A stretch of 64,000 nt of DNA from Rhodococcus sp. SBT000017 (GTDB lineage Bacteria > Actinomycetota > Actinomycetes > Mycobacteriales > Mycobacteriaceae): positions 3,658,001-3,722,000 of the forward strand of contig NZ_REFU01000001.1 of NCBI RefSeq assembly GCF_003688915.1, given 5' to 3'. The position numbers and the translations under genes were made by a program. How positions within the stretch are numbered: position 1 is the first letter of the stretch; each line of letters starts with the position of its first letter. Under the pieces are notes generated by a model that saw nothing but the letters and a program-made list of their open reading frames with translations, ran no database searches and was not told the origin of the DNA. Of the stretch, positions 51,904 through 60,996 are shown piece by piece.

Positions 51904-52071
51904 GGGATGCAGCGGCGCGTGGGCGAGAGTTGGTCCGCGGGACCGGTCTCAGGGGTAACCCCTGGGTACATCACGAGAATCGAGCACTGCGTCCGAAGCA
52001 GCTCTGCACGCTCCGCGTGCTTGCCCGCTCCGAGGACGAAAGATTTCGGTCGCCCCGCGCCGTTGCATTTC
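51904..52071 (+). ncRNA. Candidate retron msr-msd RNA
   Basis: A 168-bp segment closed by a long inverted repeat. ATGCAGCGGCGCG (51907-51919) pairs with CGCGCCGTTGCAT (52056-52068) over 13 bp with one G-U. With G-U pairs it extends outward to 51904/52071, and inward past a one-base bulge (T51920) by GGGCG/CGCCC to about 51925/52051, so roughly 21 pairs. These are the expected a1/a2 repeats. Inside are five hairpins: 51932-51944 (GGTCC-GCG-GGACC), 51950-51964 (CAGGGG-TAA-CCCCTG), 51982-52004 (CTGC/GCAG with GAG/CTC), 52006-52020 (GCACGC-TCC-GCGTGC) and 52037-52048 (CGAAA/TTTCG). The RT begins 30 bp later. The msr/msd boundary and branching G are not assigned. Confidence 0.72.
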
Positions 52072-52100
52072 ACAGCGCTGCACCCGATCGGTAGGCATCC

Positions 52101-53357
52101 GTGATCGAGCGGGAGTTCACTCCGCGAGCAGCGGCGACTCTGGCCCGCCTGGCTGCCGACGCCGAATGGACGCGGTCCGGACTCGAGGAGGCGTTCGAGC
52201 CACTCGTCCCGGCCAAGGCGTCGTGGTTGGCGGATCGGGTCATCAATCTGTATCCGAGTCCGCCGTTCGACGAAGCATCGACTTTCGTTCTGCTGCGCGA
52301 CCTTCCGTTCATTCCGGAGCCGTCGGTGTCGTCACAGAGACCGACGCGTCACAGTGACAAGCCCTGGCGATTCGAGGTACCGCGGTACGAGACCACCGGT
52401 CAGCTCGCGCGGTCGCTGGACTTGACGATCTCGGAGATCGAATGGTTCGCCGATCTGCAGGGCAGGCTACGCGCCGCGCCGTTCCCGCTGCAGCACTATC
52501 GATCTGCACGGCTCGACAAGCGTCAGGGTATCCGGTTGCTCGAGGTGCCGAAACCACGATTGCGCGAGATTCAGCGAAAGATACTGCGCCGCATTCTCGA
52601 TCGTATTCCGGCTCATCCCGCCGCGCACGGGTTTCGCACAGCGCGAAGTCCCAGAACATTCGCGATGCCGCATTCCGAACGTGACGTGGTGATCTCGGTG
52701 GATCTTCGACGCTTCTTTCCGTCCATCGGGTTCGATCGCGTGGTCGCGATCTTCGAGGCGGTCGGCTATCCCAGGAAGGTCGCGGCGAATCTCGCCGCGC
52801 TCTGCACGACGGTCACCCCGGCAGGTGAATTGGTCGGCGTGGACCGTCCCACTGCGGCGCGGCTTCGAGCCACCCACTTGCCGCAGGGCGCGCCCACGTC
52901 ACCCGCGTTGGCGAATCTGGCTGCGCGACAGCTCGATATCCGGGCCGCAGGCCTGGCCCGGTCCGTCGGTGCCCGCTACAGCCGCTACGCCGACGATCTG
53001 GCGTTCTCCGGTGGTGCAGACATCGACGTGGACAGACTGCTGTGGCTGATTTCTCAGATCGCCCACGACGAAAGCTTCACGATTCATCCCGACAAGACCA
53101 GGGTTCGACGCGCTCATCAGCGACAACAGCTGACCGGGCTTGTCGTCAACGCGTGGCCGGCAGTGCCCCGAGAGGAGTACGACACTCTCAGGGCGCTGCT
53201 GCACAACTGCATTGCCACCGGCGCAGCCGAGCAGAATCGCGACGACCGAAGCGACTTCCGAGCTCACGTCCACGGACGCATCGCCCGAATCGGCGAAACG
53301 AACGAAACGCGTCGAGCGAAGCTACTGAACATGGCGTCCCGGGTGAATTGGGACTGA
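52101..53357 (+). CDS. Retron-type reverse transcriptase
   Basis: 418 aa from GTG 52101. Residues 1-~95 are an N-terminal extension without a named domain; the conserved stretch begins near SEIEWFADLQGRLRA (111-125). RT landmarks: RLLEVPKPRLREIQRKIL; AHGFRTARSPRTFAMPH (region X, FAMPH 187-191 in place of the retron NAxxH); VISVDLRRFFPSI with first Asp D201; LPQGAPTSPALANLAARQLD; YADD at 296-299; and region Y RQQLTGLVVN (LTG 344-346 in place of VTG). The FAxPH variant and N-terminal extension recall the myxobacterial retron RTs. There is no maturase or endonuclease domain. It would use the upstream RNA as primer and template to make msDNA, and may serve in anti-phage defence. Confidence 0.88.
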   Translation: MIEREFTPRAAATLARLAADAEWTRSGLEEAFEPLVPAKASWLADRVINLYPSPPFDEASTFVLLRDLPFIPEPSVSSQRPTRHSDKPWRFEVPRYETTGQLARSLDLTISEIEWFADLQGRLRAAPFPLQHYRSARLDKRQGIRLLEVPKPRLREIQRKILRRILDRIPAHPAAHGFRTARSPRTFAMPHSERDVVISVDLRRFFPSIGFDRVVAIFEAVGYPRKVAANLAALCTTVTPAGELVGVDRPTAARLRATHLPQGAPTSPALANLAARQLDIRAAGLARSVGARYSRYADDLAFSGGADIDVDRLLWLISQIAHDESFTIHPDKTRVRRAHQRQQLTGLVVNAWPAVPREEYDTLRALLHNCIATGAAEQNRDDRSDFRAHVHGRIARIGETNETRRAKLLNMASRVNWD

Positions 53358-53363
53358 AGCGGC

Positions 53364-53433
53364 GAATCGGCTCCTCGGATTCGGATTCCATCCTCTGATC
53401 GCAGTCGGAAATCCAGAACTGAGGAGCCGATTC
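53364..53433. terminator. 13-bp inverted repeat between RT and alpha-galactosidase genes
   Basis: GAATCGGCTCCTC (53364-53376) and GAGGAGCCGATTC (53421-53433) are perfect reverse complements separated by 44 nt. They sit in the 81-bp gap between two convergent genes, so a two-way transcription barrier is likely. The loop is long for an intrinsic terminator and there is no T-run, so another role is possible. Confidence 0.55.
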
Positions 53434-53438
53434 ACAGT

Positions 53439-55571
53439 TCAGACGGCTTGCACCCTGAGCAACACCCCGGTCTGCGGGAACAACACCGGTAGTGCCACGC
53501 CAGCCCGAGCCAACATCGAACCCGACAGCTCGACCACTCCACCGTCGGCTATCCACGGCGGCAGTGCTATTCCGTTGCCCAGATCGCTGAGTTCCCGCAC
53601 GAATTCGACCCGATACCGAACGATCGGATCGAGACCGGGAAGCCGAACCCGATCGGTGCGATCCTCGGGCGAGGTGTCCATCCGCACCACCGCATATGCG
53701 GCCTCCGAGCAGTCCGCTGCCACGACGCCGTGCACCCAGACACTCGGGTCGGGATGGTCGGCGCGTACCACGTTGCCGGTGTGAAGCAACCCGCGCAATT
53801 CCTTGTACAGCGAAGTCCACGACCGCAGGTATTCGTGATCTTCCGCCGCCAGCTCGGTGACGTCCATCTCCAGCCCGGCATGGCCGAACAATGATGTCAA
53901 GCAACGGAACTGAAGAGTCGACCATCGACCGGACGTGTGCGCGATCTGCGGACCGACATGCGATCCGATCAGCTCCGGCGGCAGCAACTGCGTCGTCCAT
54001 CGTTGCAGGCGTTGACGTTCGAGTGGATCGTTGGTGTCCGACGCCCACACCCGGTCGGTGTGTTCGAGAACCTCGAGGTCGATGCGGGCGCCGCCGGATG
54101 CGCAGGACTCGAATTCGATGCGGGTATGCCGGGAACGCAACGCGTCCAACAACCGATAGAACGCCGAGGTCTGGGCATGCACCGCCGCTCGCCCGTCGGA
54201 GTCGACCGCCAGCATCAGATCCCGGTTGTGGTCCCACTTCACGTAGTCCGGCTGCTCGTTCGTCAGCACCGTATCGATGGCAGAGAGGAGATACTCGAAC
54301 ACTTCCGGACGGGTCAGATCCAGCACGAGCTGATGACGCCACTCCAGCGGGATCCGCCCGGGTGCCGCGAGCAGCCAATCCGGATGGGCCCGAGCGATAT
54401 CGGAATCCAGGTTGACCATCTCGGGTTCGAACCACAGACCTGGGCTCATGCCGAGGGCGCGAACGTGATCGAACAGCGGGGCCAGCCCGTCGGGCCAGAC
54501 GCCCTCGTCCACCTGCCAGTCGCCGAGGCCGGCCCGGTCGTCGCGTCGGTGTCGGAACCAGCCGTCGTCGAGCACGAATCGTTCGACGCCCACGTGCGCG
54601 GCGACGTCGGCGATCCCGCGGAGTCGGGTGAGATCGTGATCGAAGTAGACGCCTTCCCAGACGTTCAACACCACGGGACGCGGCGAGGTGGGATGCGCGG
54701 GTCGAGATCGCATCCATCGGTGCAACGATTGCGCAGAACCATCCAGTCCTGCAGCGGAATACACAAAATGCACCCACGGGGTCGTGTAGGTGTCGCCGCT
54801 CTGCAGTACCACCTCGCCGGGCGCGAGCAGCTCGCCGCCACCCAGAACCCCCGAGGCCTGTCCGGCCCGCTCGGGTAGACGCTCGGCCAGATGCAGGTGA
54901 TCACCGCTCCAGGCGACATGCGCACCCCACACCTCGCCGTCGCGGAAGCCGAAGCCCTCGCTCCCGGCAGTGAGGACCAGGGTGGCGTCGTGCCCGGTTC
55001 TTCCGCGTCGTGAGGCACGCACGGTCGAGCCGTGATCGAACCGTCGCCGCTGCGGTGTACGTTCGCGGCAATGCCGTCCCGTCAGGTCGAGTAGTTCGGT
55101 TGCAGTGTCCGGCAACGGCATCAGTGTCACGACGCCGTCGACGGTCAACGGGCCACCGGAGACGTTGCGCACACTCTGACGCACACGGAGCGAACCGCCG
55201 ACCTCGAGTGACAACTCGATCGACCATGCAATTCCCAACTCGGAGTCGGACGCCTCCACCGCACAATGGAATTCACCGGAACGAACGGTGACGTCGGCCC
55301 ACCGCGGATATTGCACGGTGCCGGAGCGGTGCAATGCCAGAGCCGGTGTTCCCTGCCAGGCGTCGTCGCCGCCGGGTGCGAGGGTGAGCCACCTGGGCAC
55401 ATCCACGCTCGAATGCGGGACAGCGGGGATCGCGGCCCTGCGCACCTCGGTGAGGTCGTTGTCGGACAGCTCGCCCAGGTCGGTACCCCAGTGCAGCACA
55501 GCCGGAACGGCGGTGGACGACGGGCCGAGGATCACCATGACACCGTCACGGCGAAGGGCGGAAAAACTCAC
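53439..55571 (-). CDS. GH36 alpha-galactosidase
   Basis: 710 aa from GTG 55571. Hydrolyses terminal alpha-1,6-galactosyl residues (melibiose, raffinose type). N-terminal beta-sandwich, then the TIM barrel with VLNVWEGVYFDHD, FVLDDGWFRHRRDD, LWFEPEMVNLDSDIARAHPDWLL, nucleophile D447 in YVKWDHN, and the acid/base region IEFESCASGGARIDLEVL ... VWASDTNDP. Its start overlaps the permease stop (GTGA). No signal peptide, so it acts on imported sugar in the cytoplasm. Last gene of the 58750-53439 operon. Confidence 0.93.
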   Translation of the reverse strand: MSFSALRRDGVMVILGPSSTAVPAVLHWGTDLGELSDNDLTEVRRAAIPAVPHSSVDVPRWLTLAPGGDDAWQGTPALALHRSGTVQYPRWADVTVRSGEFHCAVEASDSELGIAWSIELSLEVGGSLRVRQSVRNVSGGPLTVDGVVTLMPLPDTATELLDLTGRHCRERTPQRRRFDHGSTVRASRRGRTGHDATLVLTAGSEGFGFRDGEVWGAHVAWSGDHLHLAERLPERAGQASGVLGGGELLAPGEVVLQSGDTYTTPWVHFVYSAAGLDGSAQSLHRWMRSRPAHPTSPRPVVLNVWEGVYFDHDLTRLRGIADVAAHVGVERFVLDDGWFRHRRDDRAGLGDWQVDEGVWPDGLAPLFDHVRALGMSPGLWFEPEMVNLDSDIARAHPDWLLAAPGRIPLEWRHQLVLDLTRPEVFEYLLSAIDTVLTNEQPDYVKWDHNRDLMLAVDSDGRAAVHAQTSAFYRLLDALRSRHTRIEFESCASGGARIDLEVLEHTDRVWASDTNDPLERQRLQRWTTQLLPPELIGSHVGPQIAHTSGRWSTLQFRCLTSLFGHAGLEMDVTELAAEDHEYLRSWTSLYKELRGLLHTGNVVRADHPDPSVWVHGVVAADCSEAAYAVVRMDTSPEDRTDRVRLPGLDPIVRYRVEFVRELSDLGNGIALPPWIADGGVVELSGSMLARAGVALPVLFPQTGVLLRVQAV

Positions 55572-56497
55572 TTGTTGGCACCCATCGTCAGACCGGACAC
55601 GAAGTGGCGTTGCAGCGCAACGAATACGAGCACTGTCGGTAGAGCCACCAGCACCGAGCCCGCGGCGAGCAGATTGGTGTCGGTGAAGAAGCTACCCTGC
55701 AGATTCTGCAGCGCCGTCGTCACCGGGAGCTTGTCGCCGCTGACCATCAGGGCGAGAGCCCAGAAGAAGTCGTTGTAGATCCACGTCACCATCAGCGTGG
55801 CGAGTGCGGCCAAGGCCGGACGGCACAGCGGCATCACCACCTGCCAGTACTGACGAAACAGACTCGCTCCGTCGACGGTGGCGGCCTCGAGCAGTTCGTG
55901 CGGCACGGTTTTCATGTAATTACTCAGCACGAACACGCAGAACCCGGTCTGGAACGCGACGTGCACGATGATCAGACCCCAGTAGCTGTCGTACAGCGAT
56001 CCCGACGAACTCATCCAGTACGGAACGGGAATTGCGTTGTACAGACGGAAGAGTGGCGTGAGCAGCGTCTGCTGGGGCAGCAGGTTCCCTGCGATGAACA
56101 CCGCGAGCATGAAGATGTTGAACTTCCAGCTGAAGCGGGCCAGGATGAACGCCGCCATCGAGCCGAAGAACAGGATGAGCAGTACCGACGGCACGGTGAT
56201 GATCAGCGAGTTGAAGAAGTAGTGCGGGATCCCGCCGATCTGCCACGAGTCGATGTAGTTGCTGAACGTATAGCCGCCGACGGACAGGTATCCGTTGAGT
56301 AACACGTAGTCGTAGTCGCGGAACGAGTTGTACACCGCCCACACGAGCGGGAACATCCAGACGAGCGCCATGACGGTCAGCAGCACGTACATCGCGATCT
56401 GGGCTGTGCCTGCGCGCCGACGGTTGGCGACGGCGGTGCGGTTGCGGGTCAGCGGATCGCGCTCGGGAGGCGCTGTGCGGGTGAGTGAAGTGGTCAT
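55568..56497 (-). CDS. Sugar ABC transporter permease, MalG type
   Basis: 309 aa, six TMs, binding-protein-dependent permease of the CUT1 family. The EAA loop is ELLEAATVDGASLFRQYWQVVMPLCRPALAALATL. The start overlaps the stop of the partner permease (ATGA). Together they import an oligosaccharide, here presumably an alpha-galactoside given the following enzyme. Confidence 0.92.
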   Translation of the reverse strand: MTTSLTRTAPPERDPLTRNRTAVANRRRAGTAQIAMYVLLTVMALVWMFPLVWAVYNSFRDYDYVLLNGYLSVGGYTFSNYIDSWQIGGIPHYFFNSLIITVPSVLLILFFGSMAAFILARFSWKFNIFMLAVFIAGNLLPQQTLLTPLFRLYNAIPVPYWMSSSGSLYDSYWGLIIVHVAFQTGFCVFVLSNYMKTVPHELLEAATVDGASLFRQYWQVVMPLCRPALAALATLMVTWIYNDFFWALALMVSGDKLPVTTALQNLQGSFFTDTNLLAAGSVLVALPTVLVFVALQRHFVSGLTMGANK

Positions 56498-57396
56498 CAG
56501 TCTTTGCTCCGAAGAACGATGGCGAGGTACAGGGCGATGAAGACGAGAGAGATGAGAAGCATGACTGTCGCGAGGGCCGAGCCGAAGCCGATGCGGCCTG
56601 CTTCACCGACGACGTTGGCGGTGACCAACGCCGATATCAGTTCCAATCCGTTTCTGCCCCTGTTGATCACCCAGACCAGGTCGAAGGCGCGCAGTGCCTC
56701 GATGACGGTGATGACGACGATGAGCAGATTGGTGTTCTTCATCAGCGGGAAGATGACGCTGAAGAACGTGCGGATCGGACCGGCGCCGTCCATCACCGCG
56801 GCTTCGCGGACGGACGGATCGATGGCCTTGAGGCCGGCCAAGTACAACAGCATGATGTAACCGGTGTGACGCCAACCGGCTGCGACCATCACGGCCCAGA
56901 TGTTGATGTCCGGGTCGCCGAGCCAGTCGACGTCGGTACCCAGCAGGCTGTTGAGGACGCCACCCTCGGTGGAGTAGATGAGTTGCCAGATGAAGCCGAT
57001 GAGGGCCATCGACAGCACCACGGGAATGTAGAAGATGCTCTGGTACAGCCGAGATCCCTTGAGGTTCTTGTCCAGAAGGATCGCCAGCAGGATACCGATG
57101 ACGGTGGGGACGAGGAACAGGAAGACGAGCCAGAGCACGTTGTTGTGCAGGGCCTGTTGGAACGGCGGGTAGGCCTGCACCGCGTCGACGTAGTTCTGGG
57201 TGCCGATCCACTCGATGCTCGACGTGCCGCCGATGCCGTCCCAGCGGGCGAACGACAGGATCACCGTGAAGATCGTCGGAATCCAGACGAGCCCGATGAC
57301 GATCAGCGCGGGGACCCCGAGCATGAGCGCGATCGTCCACTTCTCGCGAACACTGCGCCGAACCTTCGGCGACTTGACCCGTTCGGGTGCGGTCAT
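56497..57396 (-). CDS. Sugar ABC transporter permease, MalF type
   Basis: 299 aa from ATG 57396. Six TMs, start KWTIALMLGVPALIVIGLVWIPTIFTVILSFARWDGIGG, and EAA loop SVREAAVMDGAGPIRTFFSVIFPLMKNTNLLIVVITV. CUT1-family partner of the next permease. Follows the binding protein by 58 bp. No ATPase is encoded here; actinobacteria usually share one MsiK-type ATPase among such systems. Confidence 0.92.
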   Translation of the reverse strand: MTAPERVKSPKVRRSVREKWTIALMLGVPALIVIGLVWIPTIFTVILSFARWDGIGGTSSIEWIGTQNYVDAVQAYPPFQQALHNNVLWLVFLFLVPTVIGILLAILLDKNLKGSRLYQSIFYIPVVLSMALIGFIWQLIYSTEGGVLNSLLGTDVDWLGDPDINIWAVMVAAGWRHTGYIMLLYLAGLKAIDPSVREAAVMDGAGPIRTFFSVIFPLMKNTNLLIVVITVIEALRAFDLVWVINRGRNGLELISALVTANVVGEAGRIGFGSALATVMLLISLVFIALYLAIVLRSKD

Positions 57397-57454
57397 GGCA
57401 TTACCTGATCTCGATGTCGAGTGGATGATGGGCGTCGAATCACACTGCGCACGA

Positions 57455-58750
57455 TCATGTTCCGAACACCGCTGACTTCTGGCGTTCGATACTGCGTACC
57501 AGGCCGTCGACATCGTCGGGGTTACCGATGAACTGCTGCAGGGCCGGGATCATGACGATCGACGCGAAATCGGGACGGGTATCGCGGTCGAAGAACTGGG
57601 TGATCTCCTCGGCGTTCTGCACGAGGTCCGCCGATTTGCGGACCAGCGCAGGGAAACTCGACAGGTCGGCATCACGATGAGCGGGAATGGCCTGCGGATC
57701 CTGCTTCGCGTAGGCGACGGCAGGGTCGGGGCCGGTCATGTAGGTGAGGAAGTCCTCGGCTCCGGGCCGGTTGCGAGGGTCGGTGCGCATCATGAACCCA
57801 TCCATCGGTGCCTCGACCGTGGATGTTCCTACGGCGGAGTCGAGTTCGGGGAAGGTGAAGAAGTCCAGATCGTCGCGTTCGGCACCGGCGGGGAAGCTCT
57901 GGGCGACGAACATGCCGGCGACGAGCGACCCGACGCTCTTGTTCAGCAGTGCCATCTGCGCGTCGGCGATCTTGCGGCCCAGTGGCTGTGGCTGGTGGAA
58001 CGGCAGCAGTTCCCGCCAGGTGTCGAACACGGAGCGCACGCGATTGTCGGTCCAGCTCACGTCGCCTGCGAGCAGGGTTCGGTGGAACTCGACGCCGTTG
58101 AGCCGCAGATTGAGGTAGTCGAACGTTCCGAACGGTGGCCATCCGTCGCGGGCACCGAAGCCGATCGGGGTGAGGCCGTCGGCCTGCATCTGCTTGCTCA
58201 GCGCCACCCACTGGTCGTACGTCGCCGGGGGCTCGTACCCACGCTCGGCCCACAGGCTCGGTCGGTAGAACACCGCCCACGGGTAGTAGAAGAACGGGAT
58301 CAGGTACTGCTTGCCGTCCATGCCGGTCGAGTTCTCGCGGAAGCTCTCGTTGAAGCCGCCGCCGTGGTTCGCCCAGATCGGCGACAGGTCCTCCACCAGA
58401 CCCTTCTCGGCGAAGTACTTCACCCGGTACCCACCCATCCAGGTGACGACATCGTCGGGCGTGCCCTGGAGGTAGTTGTTGACGTTCTCCTGGAACGACG
58501 TGGAGTCGACGGTGTTGACGGCGAGCTGCCGCCCGGTCTGCTGTCGGTACATCGCGACGAAGTCCTCGACACCCAGCTTGGAGTTGGGGTCGGACAAGCG
58601 TGAGCCGAGCGTGGTGACATTCGGGTCGACGCTGTTCGAGCACGACGACAGTGCGCCACCGGCGGTGATCGCACCCGCGGCGACGAGTGCTGATCGCAGG
58701 AAGTCGCGTCGGGACGGCTGCCACGTGCGCGGCCACTCGTGTGGGTTCAT
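57455..58750 (-). CDS. Sugar ABC transporter substrate-binding lipoprotein (Tat signal)
   Basis: 431 aa. The N-terminus has a twin-arginine signal, RRDFLRS at residues 14-20, then a hydrophobic core and lipobox LSSC with Cys37, so it is exported folded and lipid-anchored. The mature domain is a CUT1 solute-binding protein (LGVEDFVAMYRQQTGRQL, PFFYYPWAVFYRPSLWAERG, FLTYMTGPDPAVAYAKQDPQAIPAHRDAD). First gene of the operon ending with alpha-galactosidase. The ligand is inferred to be a galactoside. Confidence 0.92.
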   Translation of the reverse strand: MNPHEWPRTWQPSRRDFLRSALVAAGAITAGGALSSCSNSVDPNVTTLGSRLSDPNSKLGVEDFVAMYRQQTGRQLAVNTVDSTSFQENVNNYLQGTPDDVVTWMGGYRVKYFAEKGLVEDLSPIWANHGGGFNESFRENSTGMDGKQYLIPFFYYPWAVFYRPSLWAERGYEPPATYDQWVALSKQMQADGLTPIGFGARDGWPPFGTFDYLNLRLNGVEFHRTLLAGDVSWTDNRVRSVFDTWRELLPFHQPQPLGRKIADAQMALLNKSVGSLVAGMFVAQSFPAGAERDDLDFFTFPELDSAVGTSTVEAPMDGFMMRTDPRNRPGAEDFLTYMTGPDPAVAYAKQDPQAIPAHRDADLSSFPALVRKSADLVQNAEEITQFFDRDTRPDFASIVMIPALQQFIGNPDDVDGLVRSIERQKSAVFGT

Positions 58751-58911
58751 GGAAGTCCTTCGACGAGAAGTATCGATAACGATCAGAAGTGAACATCTCC
58801 GCTGTGAGTTCCGCGGCGCTCGACTGACCGTTCGGGGTGATGCAGGTTACAGAAACACGACGCTACGGCGTCTGTCAAGCTCTTCGAGGCCCGCTCACCT
58901 GCATCAGTACG

Positions 58912-58953
58912 AAAATGTTCATTCATGTTGACATCTGAGAATGTCTCGTTCAT
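58912..58953. promoter_or_regulatory. Repeated GTTCAT motif and dyad before the beta-galactosidase operon
   Basis: GTTCAT occurs at 58917-58922 and 58948-58953, flanking the dyad GACAT-N6-ATGTC (58930-58945). This lies within the 50 bp before the beta-galactosidase ATG. It is a likely site for the DeoR regulator encoded in the operon, and its position between divergent sugar operons would allow control of both. Confidence 0.5.
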
Positions 58954-58962
58954 ATTGTGAGC

Positions 58963-60996
58963 ATGGACACAGCGCGACGCAGCACCTGGCCGACCCAGGG
59001 AATCTCCTTCGGCGGCGACTACAACCCCGAGCAGTGGCCCGAGGACGTCTGGCGACGCGACGTCGAGTTGATGCACGAGGCCGGCGTCGACTTCGTGACC
59101 GTCGGAGTCTTCTCCTGGGCGCGCCTGCAGCCGACCGCGTCGACATGGGACTTCGAATGGCTCGACCGCGTCATGGATCTGATGCACGAGGGCGGCATTC
59201 GCGTCGACCTGGCCACGGCCACCTCGTCACCCCCGCCGTGGTTGGCCACGGCGTACCCGCAGATGCGCCCGGTGGACGAGCGCGGCTACCGCTACGCCAT
59301 CGGCAGCCGCCAGACGTGGAGCCCCAGTTCCGCTGTGTACCGGGAACATTCACTCGTGCTGGTCGAGAAGATGGCCCACCGCTACGGCGAGCATCCCGCG
59401 CTGGCCATGTGGCACGTGTCCAACGAACTCGGCTGTCACAACGCACTGTGCTACTCCGACGACAGCGCCCACGCATTCCGAGAGTGGCTCAGCGCCAGGT
59501 ACATCGACCTCGAGACCCTCAATACCGCCTGGGGCACCGACTTCTGGAGCCAGCGCTACAGCGACTGGGACGAGATCGTTCCTCCCTCGGTGAGCACCAC
59601 GTTCGGCAACCCGACGCACCAACTCGACTGGCGACGCTTCTGCTCCGACGCTCTGCTCGAGCAGTACCGCGCCGAGAAGGCCGTGCTGAACCGGATCACC
59701 CCGGATGTTCCGGTCACCACGAACTTCATGGTGGGCATGGGCCAGGGCTCCGCGCTCGCCGGCAACATGGACTACGCGTCCTGGGCCCCGGAACAGGACA
59801 TCGTCTCCACCGACCACTACCTCGTCGGCCCCGAGACCGGCGACGGCGCAGCGCATCACAAGCTCTCGTTCTCGGCCGACCTCACCCGTGGCGTTGCCGG
59901 CCGTCGCCCCTGGTTGTTGATGGAGCATTCCACCAGCGCCGTCAACTGGCAGCACATCAACCGAGCCAAGATGCCCGGCGAGATGATGCGTAACTCGCTG
60001 GCCCACATGGCCCGTGGAGCAGACGGCATCGCCTACTTCCAGTTCCGTGCGTCCAAGGCAGGGGCGGAGAAGTTCCATTCGGCGCTGGTACCGCACGCAG
60101 GCGAGGACTCCGCCCGCTGGCGTGAGGTGGTCGAGCTCGGCGCGGCGCTACGCCGCATGGCTCCGGTCGCAGGAAGCACCGTCGATGCTCGAGTTGCCGT
60201 GCTCTTCGACTGGGCATCGCAGTGGGCATGCGAGCAGGAGGGTCATCCGTCGATGGCGATGCAGCCCATGGAGATTGCCCGACGCGCACATCACGGATTC
60301 ACCTCCGCGGGCGTGACCTGCGATGTCGTCCCGTCGTCGACGGACCTGAGTGACTACGACGTCATCGTCGTACCGGCCCTGTATCTGTGCAGCGACGAGA
60401 CCGCCGCGCGGATAGCCGACGCGGCCGACGGTGGCGCGCAGGTACTCGTCACCGCCTTCTCGGGAATCGCCGACGTGGACGACCACGTGCGACTCGGCGG
60501 CTACCCGGGCGCATTCCGTGACCTGCTCGGCGTGCGCGTCGAGGAGTTCTTCCCGCTCGCCGACGGGGAAGCCCTGACTCTCGACGACGAGACCCTCGGC
60601 GAGATCTGGAGCGAATACCTGACCGCCTCGGAGGACGTCGATGTACTGGCACGGCACACCCAGGGCCATCTTCGGGGCGTCCCCGCATTGACCAAGCGCA
60701 CCGTCGGTACCGGCGCTGCCTGGTATGCGGCCACCGTTCCCGACGCGACAGGCTGGGCCGCACTGACCGACAAGCTCTGCGTTGCGGCCGATATCGACAC
60801 CCGACGCGACCTCGGATCGGACGTGGAAATTGTCCGACGGTCGGCAGGGGAGCAGTCCTGGCTCTTCGTACTCAACCACGGAACCGATAAGGTCAGCGTG
60901 CCTGCCTCGGGTACGGACCTGGTCGGCGGTACCCAGATCGACGGTGAACTCATCCTGGCCGCAGGTGGCAGTGCTGTGATCGCCGAGACCCGCTGA
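58963..60996 (+). CDS. GH42 beta-galactosidase
   Basis: 677 aa from ATG 58963 (GTG 58957 possible). Cytosolic, usually trimeric. GH42 features: FGGDYNPEQWPEDVWRRDVELMHEAGVDFVTVGVFSWARLQP, acid/base E155 in MWHVSNELGCHN, nucleophile E321 in WLLMEHSTSAVNW, then the trimerisation domain (VAVLFDWASQWACEQEGHPSMAM ... DVIVVPALYLC). Hydrolyses beta-galactosides or galacto-oligosaccharides to galactose, which the following galT and galK process. Stop and next start overlap (TGATG). Confidence 0.94.
   Translation: MDTARRSTWPTQGISFGGDYNPEQWPEDVWRRDVELMHEAGVDFVTVGVFSWARLQPTASTWDFEWLDRVMDLMHEGGIRVDLATATSSPPPWLATAYPQMRPVDERGYRYAIGSRQTWSPSSAVYREHSLVLVEKMAHRYGEHPALAMWHVSNELGCHNALCYSDDSAHAFREWLSARYIDLETLNTAWGTDFWSQRYSDWDEIVPPSVSTTFGNPTHQLDWRRFCSDALLEQYRAEKAVLNRITPDVPVTTNFMVGMGQGSALAGNMDYASWAPEQDIVSTDHYLVGPETGDGAAHHKLSFSADLTRGVAGRRPWLLMEHSTSAVNWQHINRAKMPGEMMRNSLAHMARGADGIAYFQFRASKAGAEKFHSALVPHAGEDSARWREVVELGAALRRMAPVAGSTVDARVAVLFDWASQWACEQEGHPSMAMQPMEIARRAHHGFTSAGVTCDVVPSSTDLSDYDVIVVPALYLCSDETAARIADAADGGAQVLVTAFSGIADVDDHVRLGGYPGAFRDLLGVRVEEFFPLADGEALTLDDETLGEIWSEYLTASEDVDVLARHTQGHLRGVPALTKRTVGTGAAWYAATVPDATGWAALTDKLCVAADIDTRRDLGSDVEIVRRSAGEQSWLFVLNHGTDKVSVPASGTDLVGGTQIDGELILAAGGSAVIAETR

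Noticed and set aside
52101..53357. Group II intron or diversity-generating element as the source of the RT
   Set aside because: No maturase X or HNH domain and no intron domain V before or after; no template/variable repeat pair or Avd-like gene nearby. Region X and Y motifs fit the retron lineage better.
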